64,000 nucleotides of DNA from Aliirhizobium wenxiniae (GCF_014201355.1 NZ_JACHEG010000005.1:62001-126000); one strand, 5' to 3'. Shown: positions 17,640 through 28,355, counted from the first letter of the stretch. Notes: generated from the letters alone by a model not told the origin. Translations and numbers: made by a program.

Positions 17640-17660
17640 TCCTCGGGCTTGTCCCGAGGA
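17640..17660. repeat. Rhizobial intergenic palindrome (gggcttgtccc core)
   Basis: Perfect 8-base arms (17640-17647, 17653-17660) around the loop CTTGT. The core resembles, in opposite orientation, the palindrome at 28328-28350. It lies between the small membrane protein and the convergent M20 hydrolase, where it may also act as a terminator hairpin. Confidence 0.6.
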
Positions 17661-17751
17661 CCTCACCACATTTACAAAAAATCGACGTTCCAGATACTCG
17701 GGACGACGACGTGGTTGTGTCCGCGGAAAGATTCGTCGCCGCCACAAGATC

Positions 17752-18915
17752 CTATTTTGTCGCCAGGTAGGTCTCTGCCAGTTCGACCCAGAGATTGACG
17801 CCGATCGGCAGTGCATCGTCGTTGAAGTTGAAGCGCGGATGATGCAACGAAGGGTCGTTGTCGGTCTTCGCGGTGCCGAGGAAAAAGTAGCTGCCGGGAC
17901 GCTCCGCCAGCATATAGGCAAAGTCCTCGGCGCCCATCATCGGGCGTTCGATCTCAGCCAGATTCTCTGCTCCGACGACCTTTTTTGCCAGGTCGCGAAC
18001 GAAATCGGTTTCCGCTGTGTGATTGATCGTCGCTTCGTAGCCCCGCTCGTAATGGACCGTGGCGGTCATGCCATAGCTTGCGGCCTGGCCTTCGGCGATG
18101 GCGCGGATGCGCTCTTCCAGCTTGTTGCGCACACCCGGATCGAAGGAGCGGATGGTGATTACCATTTCCGAGCGTTCGGGAATGACATTGCTGGCGATGC
18201 CGGCGTTGAATGCACCGACAGTGACGACGGCCGGATCGAGCGGATGGATGTTGCGCGAGACGACCGTCTGCAGCGCCATGATGATGCTGGCGCCGGCAAC
18301 GATCGGATCGGATGCCGCCTGCGGTTCGGCCCCGTGACCGCCATGGCCGTTGACGATGATGCGGGCCTCGTCGACCGCCGCCATCAGCGGGCCGTCCTTG
18401 ACGAAGACCTTGCCGAAGGGCATGGCCGGATCATTGTGCATGCCGAAGACGGCGTCGCAGGGGAATTTATCGAACAGGCCATCCTCGATCATGATGCGGG
18501 CACCGCCGAAATTTTCCTCCGCCGGCTGGAAGATCAAGTGGATCGTGCCGTCGAAATTCTTTCGCTCGGCGAGGATCTTTGCTGCTCCCAGCAGCATGGC
18601 CGTGTGTCCGTCATGGCCGCAGGCATGCATCACACCCTTGTTCTTGCTGGCATATTCGAGGCCGGTCTCCTCGGTGATCGGCAGGGCGTCGATATCTGCG
18701 CGGATGCCGACGGAGCGTGTGCTGTCGCCGTTTTTAAGCGTTGCGACGATGCCGGTCTTCGCCAGTCCGCGCGTGACTTCGTAGCCGTATTCCTCAAGCT
18801 TCCCGGCAATGAAATCCGATGTCTTGAATTCGGAAAGGCCGATTTCCGGATTTTCATGCAGATGCCGGCGGATCGCGATCACGTCGGTCATGTCGTTTGA
18901 AAATCGCAGCGTCAT
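17752..18915 (-). CDS. M20 family amidohydrolase (hippurate hydrolase / N-acyl-amino acid deacylase type)
   Basis: 387 residues, cytoplasmic. The metal-binding and catalytic motif H97-A-C99-G-H101-D-G-H104 and the later MGAEDFAYML motif define the HipO/AmiB/IAA-amino-acid hydrolase subfamily. These enzymes release an amino acid from an N-acyl or N-aroyl conjugate using a metal bridged by the conserved cysteine. The ATG at 18915 has an AAAGG site upstream; ATG 18891 would also give a normal N-terminus. It is a separate lineage from the AbgB-like M20 enzyme at 10.9 kb. The gene stands alone, convergent with the small membrane protein and divergent from ndvB. Confidence 0.88.
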   Translation of the reverse strand: MTLRFSNDMTDVIAIRRHLHENPEIGLSEFKTSDFIAGKLEEYGYEVTRGLAKTGIVATLKNGDSTRSVGIRADIDALPITEETGLEYASKNKGVMHACGHDGHTAMLLGAAKILAERKNFDGTIHLIFQPAEENFGGARIMIEDGLFDKFPCDAVFGMHNDPAMPFGKVFVKDGPLMAAVDEARIIVNGHGGHGAEPQAASDPIVAGASIIMALQTVVSRNIHPLDPAVVTVGAFNAGIASNVIPERSEMVITIRSFDPGVRNKLEERIRAIAEGQAASYGMTATVHYERGYEATINHTAETDFVRDLAKKVVGAENLAEIERPMMGAEDFAYMLAERPGSYFFLGTAKTDNDPSLHHPRFNFNDDALPIGVNLWVELAETYLATK

Positions 18916-19264
18916 CTGTCAGGCCTTTCGGTGCTTTCGCAAAGAGAAGGCGCGGGTATAGCCCATTGGCCGCTATGCGCCAATCGAGTGGCTCAAGCTT
19001 TACAGTTTTCTTCCTGAATCAATCGTTTGAATCTGTTCAGCCTTTATTCAGGCTGCCAAGGTTAATTGGGTAGATTGTGTCAATCCGAGCTGTGGCTGGC
19101 GATAATTGGTGTCTTTGATTTGCAATATTCAAGCCGGCCTCTATCTCCCTTCGCGCGGATTGCACCGGAGCCCGGCGCCATTTCCCAAATGGCGGCGTGA
19201 TTTTCCGGCGTAGGCCCGAGAAATTTGGCCGATAAACCCCGATTTTTCATTCAGAAGCGTGTCC
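18916..19264. other. Divergent leader region upstream of ndvB
   Basis: About 350 bases, A/T-richer than the genes, containing no ORF with gene-like features. An inverted repeat (cctgaat / attcagg arms near 19015-19050) is visible. It must contain the promoters of ndvB and the M20 hydrolase, but none matches a consensus well enough to call. Confidence 0.4.
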
Positions 19265-22200
19265 ATGTCCCTTGATACTCCGAAGCCCGGTTCCTCGCGC
19301 GAAACAGACGTCAAGCAGATCGATCACAATGATTCGATCCGTGCGACCTATCTGACGATAGAAGACCTGAGAGACTGCGGCGTCCGGCTCGGTCGCGGCG
19401 AGGGGGAAGAGCTTCCCGGCCTCATGTCCTTCGAATTCTTCCAGCAGCATTCGGATAACGAGAAGGAAATCCTTCGCGTCTATCGCGCAGCCGCTCTGGA
19501 TGTGGATGCGGGCGCTTCGATCACGCCGGCGGCCGAATGGCTGCTCGACAACTATTACATCGTCGAAGAGGCGATCCAGGAAGTCCGCCGCGACTTCCCG
19601 AAGAAGTTCTTCAAGCAGCTGCCGACCCGCGTCATAGAAGGGCAGAAGATGCCGCGCGTGCTGGCGCTCGCCTGGCTTTATGTGGCGCATACCCATTCGG
19701 GCGTGAACCGGGAAACGCTGGCCGCCATGGTCGAGGGTTTCCAGGAAAACGAACCACTCGAAATCGGCGAACTCTGGGCGCTGCCGTCCTTCATCCGCTT
19801 CGTGCTGATCGAGAACCTGCGCCGTATTGCGACCCGGGTCGACCGTTCGCGCAACATGCGCAAGCGCGCCAATGACGTGGCCGACGAGATCATCCGCCTG
19901 AACGATGAGACCGAGAGCGCCAAGGTGCTGGCCGGTGTTGCGGATCTGGCGCGCGACAACACGTTTGCTGCGCAGTTCCTTTATCGCCTGCGCAATGCGT
20001 CCCAGTCGACGACCTTTGCCACGACCTGGCTGGAAAACCGCCTTGCCGAGGCCGGTACCGATGTCGAGACGGTCACCCAGTCGGAGCAGAGCCGTCTCTC
20101 CTCCGGCAATGTGACGATGGGCAATATCATCAAGAGCCTGCGTCTGATCATCGATACGGAATGGAGCGTCTGGTTCGAAGACGTTTCGCAGATCGACAAG
20201 CTGTTCCGCGAGCATACGGATTATGAAGCGCTCGATTTCGGCTCGCGCAATGCCTATCGCAACCGTATCGAAAAGCTCGCCCGTCTTTCCAAGCGCAGCG
20301 AAGCGGAAGTCACCCAGGCCGCAATCAAGCTGTCGCAGGATGCCGCCGAAAAAGACCCGGATGTGCGCGAGACCAATGTCGGCGCCTTCATCGTCGGCCG
20401 TCACCGCAAGGAACTTGAAGCGGCTGTCGGTTATCATCCGCCGATCCTGCAGCGGGCGGTGCGTGCCTATCGCAAGCTGAATTGGCTGGCGATTGCCGCT
20501 CCGGTGATCCTGCTCACCGTTCTGGCGATGGTTCTCACCGGCTATTTCCTGGTTCAAGCGGCAATCCCGCTTCTCGTCGTCTTCTTCCTGCTCTTGATGT
20601 TCGCGCTTCCGGCATCGGAAGGTGCAACCGGCCTGTTCAACACGGTCGTCACCTATTTCGTCAAACCGGCGCGTCTCGTCGGTTATGAATTCAAGGAAGG
20701 CATTCCGGAAGAGGCAAAGACGCTGGTCGTCGTGCCGTGTCTGATCACCGACCGCGATACGGTCGATGAACTGGTGCGCAATCTCGAGGTCCATTATCTC
20801 GCCAACCCGCATGGCGAGATCTATTTCTCGCTGCTTTCCGACTGGCGCGATGCCAAGACCGAGCAGACCGAGGCCGATCTCGAAATTCTCGATTACGCCA
20901 AGCGCGAAATCGCGGCGCTGAATGCCCGCTACAAGGATGAAGTCGAGAGCGACCGTTTCTTCCTTCTCCACCGCCGCCGCCTGTTCAATCCGAACGAAGG
21001 CGTTTGGATGGGGTGGGAGCGCAAGCGCGGCAAGCTGCACGAGCTGAACCTGCTCCTGCGCGGTGACCGCGACACGACCTATCTACAGGGCGCCAATACG
21101 GTTCCGGCAAACGTCCAGTATGTGATGACGCTCGATGCCGATACCCGCCTCATCCGTGATGCGGCGACCAAGCTGGTCGGCAAGATGCACCACCCGATCA
21201 ACCGCCCGGTTCTCGACCCGGAAACCAACCAGGTGGTCAAGGGCTACGGCCTGATGCAGCCGCGCGTGACGCCGTCGCTGACGACAGGCACGGAAGCCTC
21301 GGTCTTCCAGCGCGTCTTTTCGGTCGGCCGTGGTCTCGACCCTTACGTCTTCGCCGTCTCCGACGTTTATCAGGACCTGACGGCCGAAGGCTCGTTCACC
21401 GGCAAGGGCCTCTATCACGTCGATGCCTTCGAAGCGTCGCTGAAGGGGCGTATCGAAGAAAACGCGGTTCTTTCGCACGACCTTCTCGAAGGGTCTTTCG
21501 CGCGTTGCGCTCTTGTTACCGATGTCGAACTGGTCGAGGATTTCCCGACCCGTTACGAAGTCGAAGTCTCGCGGCAGCATCGCTGGGCACGCGGCGACTG
21601 GCAGCTCATTCCCTACATCATCGATGCCAAGCGTGGCGTTACCGCGCTCGGCCGCTGGAAGATGCTGGATAACCTGCGCCGGTCGCTCACCCCGATCGCG
21701 TGGTTCTTTGCCTCGGTGCTCGGCTGGTATTTCATGGACCCGCTCGGCGCGCTGATCTGGCAGATCTTGCTGATCTTCTCGCTGTTCGTCGCTCCGACGA
21801 TCTCGCTTCTGACCAACCTTCTCCCGCGCTCCAGCGACAATGTCGCCAAGGCACATTTCTATTCCGTATGGTCCGACGTTCGTTCGACCAATGCGCAGGT
21901 GGCACTTCGGATCGTCTTCATTGCAGACTCTGCCTGCATCATGACGGATGCGATCGGCCGTTCGCTCTATCGCCTGTTCGTTTCCCGCAAGCTTATGCTG
22001 GAGTGGAAGACGGCTGCGTCGATCCAGTCGAATGCGCAGGGCAGCCCGACCGATTATTACCGGTCGATGTGGCATGCGCCGGCAATCGCTGTGTTGAGCA
22101 TCATTCTTGCCGCCATTCCTGGCGACAACGCCTTCCTGGTCGGCATTCCGTTTGCGATCCTGTGGATCTTCTCGCCGCTCGTTGCCTGGTATGTCAGCCA

Positions 22201-25200
22201 GTCGGCCGAGACGGAAGACAAGCTGTTCGTGCCGGAAAACGTTTCGGTCGAGCTGCGCAAGATCGCGCGCCGCACCTGGCGTTATTTCGAAATGTTCGTG
22301 ACGCCGGAACACAGCTATCTGCCGCCGGACAATTATCAGGAAAAGCCGAACCCGTCGGTCGCCAAGCGCACCTCGCCGACCAATATCGGCGTCTATCTGC
22401 TGTCGACCATTTCGGCGCGTCATTTCGGCTGGATCAGCTTTGCTGAGACGATCGAGCGGCTGGAACAGACGCTTGCGACCGTCGAGAAGGCCGACAAGTT
22501 CCGCGGCCACATGTATAACTGGTATCACATCGACACGATGAAGCCGCTGATGCCGCGCTACGTGTCGTCGGTCGATAGCGGCAACTTCGCCGGTCACCTG
22601 ATCGCCATTTCGTCGGCCTGCCGCATCTGGGCGGAAGCGCCGTCCGCGCATCTGCAGGGCAATCTCGATGGTCTCGGTGACGTTGCAGGCATTCTCGGCG
22701 AAACGCTGAAGGCGCTTCCGGATGACCGCAAGACGGTTCGCCCGCTGCGCCGTCGCCTCGAAGAACGCATCAACGGCTTTGCCAATGCGCTTGCCTCGGT
22801 CAAGCGCGAGCACGAATTCGCCTCGATCCGCATCATCAACCTTTCGGTTCTCGCCCGCGAGATCCAGAAGCTTTCGCACAATCTCGACCACGAGGTTCGC
22901 TCCAGCCAGAGCGAGGAAGTGACCAAGTGGGCCGCATCGCTGGTAGCCTCCTGCGAAGCGCATATTGCGGACAGCACCTTCGATAATGCCAATGTCGAGG
23001 AACTGCGCGATCGCCTGGCCGCCCTCAGCGTGCGCGCCCGCAAGATCGCCTTTGCGATGGACTTCAAGTTCCTGTTCCGCAAGGACCGCCGTCTTCTGTC
23101 GATCGGCTATCGGGTCGAGAGCAACGAAGTCGACGAGGCCTGCTACGACCTGCTCGCGTCGGAAGCGCGCCTGACCAGCCTGTTCGGCATCGCCAAGGGC
23201 GACCTGCCGAACGAGCACTGGTACAAGCTCGGCCGCCATGTCGTGCCGATCGGTGCACGCGGTGCGCTGGTTTCCTGGTCGGGTTCGATGTTCGAATACC
23301 TGATGCCGCCGCTCGTCATGCAGGAGCGTCAGGGCGGTATCCTCAACCAGACCAACAACCTGATCGTTCGCGAACAGATGAACCATGGCCGCCGTCTCGG
23401 CACGCCGTGGGGCATTTCGGAAGCCGCGTTCAACGCGCTCGACCACCAGATGCACTATCAGTACACCAATTTCGGTGTGCCGACGCTGGGTCTGAAACGT
23501 GGTCTCGGCCAGAACGCCGTCATCGCGCCTTATGCGTCGATCCTCGCCAGCCAGTACGATCCGACGGCTGCCGTCGAAAACCTTGCCGAACTGCGCGATC
23601 TCGGTGCGCTCGGCATCTACGGTTTCCATGATGCGGTCGACTTCACGCCGACGCGCGTGCCGGAAGGCAAGCGTTGTGCTGTCGTATACAACTACTATGC
23701 CCACCACCATGGCATGTCGATCGCAGCTGTTGCCAACGTCGTCATGAACGGCCTGCTGCGCGAACTCTTCCATGCCGATCCGGTGATCGAGGCCGCCGAA
23801 CTGCTGTTGCAGGAAAAGGCGCCGCGCGACATTCCGGTGATGAGCGCCAAGCACGAGGAGAAGCCGGGTACCGGCGGCGGCGAGCTGCTGCGTCCGGAAA
23901 TCCGCACGATCACCAGCCCGGCCACCAAGGACCGCGAACTGGTGCTGCTCTCCAACGGCCATTACTCGCTGATGATGACGGCGACCGGCTCGGGTTATTC
24001 CCGCTGGAACGGTCTTTCCGTTTCGCGCTGGAAGCCCGATCCGACAGAAGACCGCTGGGGCCAGTTCATCTTCCTGCGCGACACGGCGACCAACGACTGG
24101 TGGTCGACGACGACCGAACCGCGTCGTGCCGAAGGCGAGCAGTCGAAGGCGGTGTTCGGCGACGAAAAGGCCGAATTCCACAAGACGGTCGGCGAACTGA
24201 CCAGCACGGTCGAGGTCATTGTCGGCACCGAGCATGATGCCGAAGGCCGTCGCGTGACGCTGCTCAACATGGGCACCGAAGATCGCTTCATCGAAGTGAC
24301 GTCCTATATGGAACCGGTGATTGCCGGTGATGACGGCGATAACGGCCACCCGGTCTTCTCGCGCATGTTCATCAATACCGAGATCGGCAAGCGCGGTGAC
24401 GTGATCCGCGCCTGGCGCAACAAGCGCGATCACAGCGAACCGGACATGCTGGTGGCGCATCTTGCCGCCGACAATGCCGGTACGGATCGCCCGACCGAAT
24501 ACGAGACCGACCGCCGCAAGTTCCTCGGCCGCGGCCGCACGCTGTCGGAGGCTGCCGCCTTCGATCCGGGTGCCTCGCTGTCGAACACGGACGGTTTCAC
24601 CCTCGACCCGATCATGTCGCTGCGCCGCAGCGTCCGGGTTCCGGCCGGCAAGAAGGTCAGCGTCGTCTTCTGGACGATCGCAGCACCCAAGCGCGAGGAT
24701 CTCGACAAGGCGATCGAACATTATCGCCACGCCGAGAGCTTCCAGAGCGAGCTGACCCAGGCCTGGACGCGTACGCAGATGCAGATGCGCCATCTCGGCG
24801 TCACCTCGCAGGATGCAGCCGCCTTCCAGCACCTCGCCCGTTATCTCGTCTATCCCGACATGCAGCTTCGCGCCGACCAGCAGACGCTGCAGGCCGGCAT
24901 GCAGGCACAGTCGGGCTTGTGGCCGTCGTCCGTCTCGGGTGACCTGCCGATCTTCACGCTCCGGATCAACGACGAGGCCGACATGCCGGTCGCCAAGGAA
25001 GCGATCCTGGCGCAGCAATATCTGCGGTCACGCGGCGTCGTTTCCGATCTCGTGATCTTCAACGAACGTGCGTCGGAAGACGCGCAGGACATGCAGCAGT
25101 CGATCGAGCAGATGGCGACCCGCATGGGTCAGGAAGGCGGACGTACGCACGTCTTCACGCTGCGCCGCGACCTTCTCGAGGGTGCCGGCGCCGAAGGTAT

Positions 25201-27727
25201 GATCGCCGCTTCTCGCGTCGTGCTGCATGCCCGTAACGGCCAGTTCGGGGATCAGCTCAACCGTACCAGCACGATCTTCGCACCGTCGACGGAACAGCAG
25301 ATCGATGCCGACCGCCGGCCGCTTCTGAACGGCGAAATCTTCGCCGCTCCGGAAGTCCTGCCGAAGGAACCGACGGATCTCGAATTCTGGAACGGCATCG
25401 GCGGCTTCTCTGCCGAGGGCAACGAGTATGTGGTTCGTCTCAATGGCGGCCAGTCGACGCCGCAGCCGTGGATCAACGTCATCTCCAACGATACGTTCGG
25501 CTTCCACGTTTCGGCCGAAGGCGCCGGCTTCTCCTGGGCGGAAAACTCCCGCGACTACCAGCTGACGCCGTGGACCAACGATCTGGTCATCAACCGTCCG
25601 GGTGAAGGTTTCTACGTCTCCGACACGGCAACGAACAAGGTCTACACTCCGTTCGCCGCGCTTTCGCGTCGTCCGGAAGTCCTGTTCGAAGCCCGTCACG
25701 GTCTCGGTTATTCGGTTTTCTCGTCCGAAGAAGACGGGCTGAAGCTGGAACTGACGCAGACCGTCGACCGGATGCGTCATGCCAAGTTCTCGCATATGAA
25801 GCTCAAGAACTCCGGCTCGGAAACGAAGAAGCTGAAGCTCTACGGTTATGTCGAATGGCTGCTGGGTGCGAACACGGCAAAGACCGTTCCCTTCATCCTG
25901 CCTTCGCGGGACGAGGCGACGGGTACGCTGTTTGCCAATAACGCGTTCAGCATCAATTTCAGCCGCTTCGCCTTCCTCGGTATGAGCGAGATGCCGACCG
26001 GCTTCACGGCAAGCCGCCGGGAATTCGTCGGCCGTTTCGGTTCGGTGCAGATGCCAGCCGCGGTGACGGGCGCGTCTTCGCTCAGCGGTTCGCTCGATCT
26101 CGACGGCGATCCGTGTGCTGCACTTGCCTATGATGTGGAGCTTGCTCCGGGTCAGGAAACGGAAGTCACCTTCTTCCTCGGCGATGCCGCAACGAAGGAG
26201 GAGGCGGTAGCACTTTCTGCCGAGCTCAAGACCGTCAGCTTCGACGGTGCGCTCGCTGCAAACCGCGGCTTCTGGAACGAGTTCACCGGTCGCCTGAAGA
26301 TCTCGACGCCGGACAAGTCGCTCGACAACATGGTCAACCACTGGCTGCCCTATCAGGCGCTCGGTTGCCGCATCATGGCCCGTACCGCCTTCTACCAGGC
26401 ATCGGGTGCATTCGGCTTCCGCGACCAGCTGCAGGATACGCTGGCCTTCCTCGTGCACGAGCCGTCGCTTGCCCGCCGGCAGATCATCAATGCGGCGTCG
26501 CGCCAGTTCAAGGAAGGCGACGTTATGCACTGGTGGCTGCCGCATAACGGCTCCGGCGTGCGCACGACGATCTCCGACGACGTCGTCTGGCTCGCCTATG
26601 CGATCAACCAGTATGTTTCGGTCACCGGTGACCAGACCATTCTGGACGAGCAGTTGCCGTTCCTTTCCGGCCCGATCCTCGAAAAGACGAAGCATGATGC
26701 CTTCATCCAGCCCGAGGTGACGAATGAGATCGCCGATCTCTACGAACATGCGGCGCGTGCGCTCGATCTGGCGATCGACCGTACCGGCGACATGGGCCTG
26801 CCGCTGATGCTCGGCGGTGACTGGAACGACGGTATGAACCGGGTCGGCGTTGCCGGCCGCGGCATGAGCGTCTGGCTCGGCTGGTTCCTGGCGGCGGCGC
26901 TTCGCGACTTCATTCCTTACGCTGAAGCGCGCAAGGACAAGAAGCGCGTCGATCGTTGGAAAAAGCATATCGACACGCTCAAGGAAGCGCTCGAAACTGA
27001 CGGCTGGGACGGCACCTATTATCGTCGCGGCTATTTCGACGACGGCACGCCGCTCGGTTCCGCCAAGAGCGACGAATGCCGCATCGACTCACTCGGCCAG
27101 TCGTGGAGCGTGCTTTCCGGCGAAGGCCGGATGGACCGCCGCGACCAGGCGATGGATGCGGTGATGAAACAGCTGGTGGACGAAGACGCGGGTATCATCC
27201 GCCTGTTCACACCGCCGTTCGAAAAGACCCGCCAGGATCCCGGTTATATCAAGGCCTATCCGCCGGGTGTCCGTGAAAACGGCGGTCAGTACACGCATGC
27301 GGCTATCTGGGTTGTGCTGGCACTGGCTCAGATGAAACGTGGTGACGATGCCTGGAAGTGCTTCCAGATCCTGAACCCGATCAACCACGCGCTGACCCGC
27401 GAGGCGGCCGATACCTATCGGGTCGAGCCTTATGTGGTTGCCGCTGATGTCTATGGCGCCGGCGACTATCAGAGCCGTGGTGGCTGGACCTGGTATACGG
27501 GTTCCGCCGGCTGGCTCTATCGCGCGGCGATCGAGGGCATTCTCGGCATCAAGCGCAATGGCGATCACCTGACCGTCGATCCGTCGCTGCCGACCGGCTG
27601 GGATGGTTTCGAGGCCGAACTGACGATTGAAGGCAAGGCTCACGCGATCAAGGTCGCAGGCGGCACTGTTACCGTCGACGGCAAGACGGCCGACAAGGAT
27701 GGCGGGTTCCAGCTGTCGTCCAAGTAA
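19265..27727 (+). CDS. ndvB: Cyclic beta-1,2-glucan synthase
   Basis: 2820 residues, matching the ~2830-residue NdvB/ChvB family. The inner-membrane enzyme primes itself, polymerises UDP-glucose, trims and cyclises beta-1,2-glucan for the periplasm. Membrane spans occur near residues 405-450, 815-855 and 940-985. Between them lies the GT84 glycosyltransferase domain, with a DAD motif near residue 622 and QHRWARGDWQ near 769. The middle holds a glycoamylase-like segment, and the C-terminal third is a GH94 phosphorylase-type domain with GGDWNDGM near 2516, thought to set ring size. ATG 19265 is preferred because AGAAG lies 7 bases upstream; the GTG at 19259 has no spacing for a ribosome-binding site. 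The export gene ndvA converges from the other side. Confidence 0.97.
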   Translation: MSLDTPKPGSSRETDVKQIDHNDSIRATYLTIEDLRDCGVRLGRGEGEELPGLMSFEFFQQHSDNEKEILRVYRAAALDVDAGASITPAAEWLLDNYYIVEEAIQEVRRDFPKKFFKQLPTRVIEGQKMPRVLALAWLYVAHTHSGVNRETLAAMVEGFQENEPLEIGELWALPSFIRFVLIENLRRIATRVDRSRNMRKRANDVADEIIRLNDETESAKVLAGVADLARDNTFAAQFLYRLRNASQSTTFATTWLENRLAEAGTDVETVTQSEQSRLSSGNVTMGNIIKSLRLIIDTEWSVWFEDVSQIDKLFREHTDYEALDFGSRNAYRNRIEKLARLSKRSEAEVTQAAIKLSQDAAEKDPDVRETNVGAFIVGRHRKELEAAVGYHPPILQRAVRAYRKLNWLAIAAPVILLTVLAMVLTGYFLVQAAIPLLVVFFLLLMFALPASEGATGLFNTVVTYFVKPARLVGYEFKEGIPEEAKTLVVVPCLITDRDTVDELVRNLEVHYLANPHGEIYFSLLSDWRDAKTEQTEADLEILDYAKREIAALNARYKDEVESDRFFLLHRRRLFNPNEGVWMGWERKRGKLHELNLLLRGDRDTTYLQGANTVPANVQYVMTLDADTRLIRDAATKLVGKMHHPINRPVLDPETNQVVKGYGLMQPRVTPSLTTGTEASVFQRVFSVGRGLDPYVFAVSDVYQDLTAEGSFTGKGLYHVDAFEASLKGRIEENAVLSHDLLEGSFARCALVTDVELVEDFPTRYEVEVSRQHRWARGDWQLIPYIIDAKRGVTALGRWKMLDNLRRSLTPIAWFFASVLGWYFMDPLGALIWQILLIFSLFVAPTISLLTNLLPRSSDNVAKAHFYSVWSDVRSTNAQVALRIVFIADSACIMTDAIGRSLYRLFVSRKLMLEWKTAASIQSNAQGSPTDYYRSMWHAPAIAVLSIILAAIPGDNAFLVGIPFAILWIFSPLVAWYVSQSAETEDKLFVPENVSVELRKIARRTWRYFEMFVTPEHSYLPPDNYQEKPNPSVAKRTSPTNIGVYLLSTISARHFGWISFAETIERLEQTLATVEKADKFRGHMYNWYHIDTMKPLMPRYVSSVDSGNFAGHLIAISSACRIWAEAPSAHLQGNLDGLGDVAGILGETLKALPDDRKTVRPLRRRLEERINGFANALASVKREHEFASIRIINLSVLAREIQKLSHNLDHEVRSSQSEEVTKWAASLVASCEAHIADSTFDNANVEELRDRLAALSVRARKIAFAMDFKFLFRKDRRLLSIGYRVESNEVDEACYDLLASEARLTSLFGIAKGDLPNEHWYKLGRHVVPIGARGALVSWSGSMFEYLMPPLVMQERQGGILNQTNNLIVREQMNHGRRLGTPWGISEAAFNALDHQMHYQYTNFGVPTLGLKRGLGQNAVIAPYASILASQYDPTAAVENLAELRDLGALGIYGFHDAVDFTPTRVPEGKRCAVVYNYYAHHHGMSIAAVANVVMNGLLRELFHADPVIEAAELLLQEKAPRDIPVMSAKHEEKPGTGGGELLRPEIRTITSPATKDRELVLLSNGHYSLMMTATGSGYSRWNGLSVSRWKPDPTEDRWGQFIFLRDTATNDWWSTTTEPRRAEGEQSKAVFGDEKAEFHKTVGELTSTVEVIVGTEHDAEGRRVTLLNMGTEDRFIEVTSYMEPVIAGDDGDNGHPVFSRMFINTEIGKRGDVIRAWRNKRDHSEPDMLVAHLAADNAGTDRPTEYETDRRKFLGRGRTLSEAAAFDPGASLSNTDGFTLDPIMSLRRSVRVPAGKKVSVVFWTIAAPKREDLDKAIEHYRHAESFQSELTQAWTRTQMQMRHLGVTSQDAAAFQHLARYLVYPDMQLRADQQTLQAGMQAQSGLWPSSVSGDLPIFTLRINDEADMPVAKEAILAQQYLRSRGVVSDLVIFNERASEDAQDMQQSIEQMATRMGQEGGRTHVFTLRRDLLEGAGAEGMIAASRVVLHARNGQFGDQLNRTSTIFAPSTEQQIDADRRPLLNGEIFAAPEVLPKEPTDLEFWNGIGGFSAEGNEYVVRLNGGQSTPQPWINVISNDTFGFHVSAEGAGFSWAENSRDYQLTPWTNDLVINRPGEGFYVSDTATNKVYTPFAALSRRPEVLFEARHGLGYSVFSSEEDGLKLELTQTVDRMRHAKFSHMKLKNSGSETKKLKLYGYVEWLLGANTAKTVPFILPSRDEATGTLFANNAFSINFSRFAFLGMSEMPTGFTASRREFVGRFGSVQMPAAVTGASSLSGSLDLDGDPCAALAYDVELAPGQETEVTFFLGDAATKEEAVALSAELKTVSFDGALAANRGFWNEFTGRLKISTPDKSLDNMVNHWLPYQALGCRIMARTAFYQASGAFGFRDQLQDTLAFLVHEPSLARRQIINAASRQFKEGDVMHWWLPHNGSGVRTTISDDVVWLAYAINQYVSVTGDQTILDEQLPFLSGPILEKTKHDAFIQPEVTNEIADLYEHAARALDLAIDRTGDMGLPLMLGGDWNDGMNRVGVAGRGMSVWLGWFLAAALRDFIPYAEARKDKKRVDRWKKHIDTLKEALETDGWDGTYYRRGYFDDGTPLGSAKSDECRIDSLGQSWSVLSGEGRMDRRDQAMDAVMKQLVDEDAGIIRLFTPPFEKTRQDPGYIKAYPPGVRENGGQYTHAAIWVVLALAQMKRGDDAWKCFQILNPINHALTREAADTYRVEPYVVAADVYGAGDYQSRGGWTWYTGSAGWLYRAAIEGILGIKRNGDHLTVDPSLPTGWDGFEAELTIEGKAHAIKVAGGTVTVDGKTADKDGGFQLSSK

Positions 27728-27756
27728 GGCCTGAGCGCCGACCATGACCTGACATG

Positions 27757-27800
27757 GCATCGCCCCGGAAACCAGATCGGTTTTCGGGGCGATGCTTTTC
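27757..27800 (+). terminator. Strong intrinsic terminator after ndvB
   Basis: 17-base stem with one wobble (arms 27757-27773 and 27779-27795), 5-base loop AGATC, followed by TTTTC. It begins 30 bases beyond the ndvB stop. Confidence 0.9.
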
Positions 27801-28250
27801 TAGATGGGCATGGTCCAGCCTCCTTCTGGATGAAGGGCAGCACAAGTGACCGCAACGGGAGATCCCGTCACGGCCGGCTCATTGGGAAGGCGGGCAGTGC
27901 GATAATGGGTAGTGTTGGTGTCAGGCATTCTGCCCGCCCGATCGTGAAGCGTTCCGGAAGCATTGGCGGATGAGGCGCATTCCGCTTCTGCCTTCCGGTG
28001 GAAGCTTTGCCCTGACGGCATCACTTCCCACATGACGACGATCATCTCGCGCCGGATCTTGCTCCGTAGGCGTCCGGTTCGCGACCCGGCTCCCTGCTCG
28101 ATGACGGGATCAGGTTAAGCGGACCGGTGGAGGCGGGGATGAAAGGGGACGTAGTTTTTTGTATGTGATTGATCGAAATGAACGGTCTTTGCTATGAGAG
28201 CGAATTTCATCCCCGGTGTCTATGGGTTTGCGGGCAAACTAAAGCCTCGT
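27801..28250. other. Gene-free spacer between convergent ndvB and ndvA
   Basis: About 450 bases with no supported gene; short ORFs lack ribosome-binding sites and gene-like composition. The rest of the spacer holds the RIME-like element and the ndvA terminator, listed separately. Confidence 0.45.
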
Positions 28251-28355
28251 TCGTCATGCTCGAGCTCGCCCGAGCATCTACTGCCATCCCGGCGTCGGTG
28301 ACGGTGCCGGCTTGGCGATATGGCCAAATCCCAGGGACAAGCCCTGGGATGACGT
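28251..28355. repeat. RIME-like intergenic mosaic repeat with two palindromes
   Basis: About 105 bases flanked by two palindromes: 28256-28262 with 28271-28277 (atgctcg / cgagcat) and 28328-28336 with 28342-28350 (9-base perfect arms, loop ACAAG). Size and twin-palindrome design match the Rhizobium-specific intergenic mosaic element (RIME). The family name is an inference from memory of that design; copy number cannot be assessed in one window. Confidence 0.6.

Noticed and set aside
21083..25018. Very long antisense ORF (over 1300 codons) opposite ndvB, with others at 19247-21040 and 25028-26968
   Set aside because: They mirror the G/C-biased third positions of ndvB, have no ribosome-binding sites and no recognisable domains; ndvB itself is certain.
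27800..28045. 81-codon minus-strand ORF in the ndvB-ndvA spacer
   Set aside because: No ribosome-binding site, no recognisable sequence, and it begins beside a terminator and repeat.
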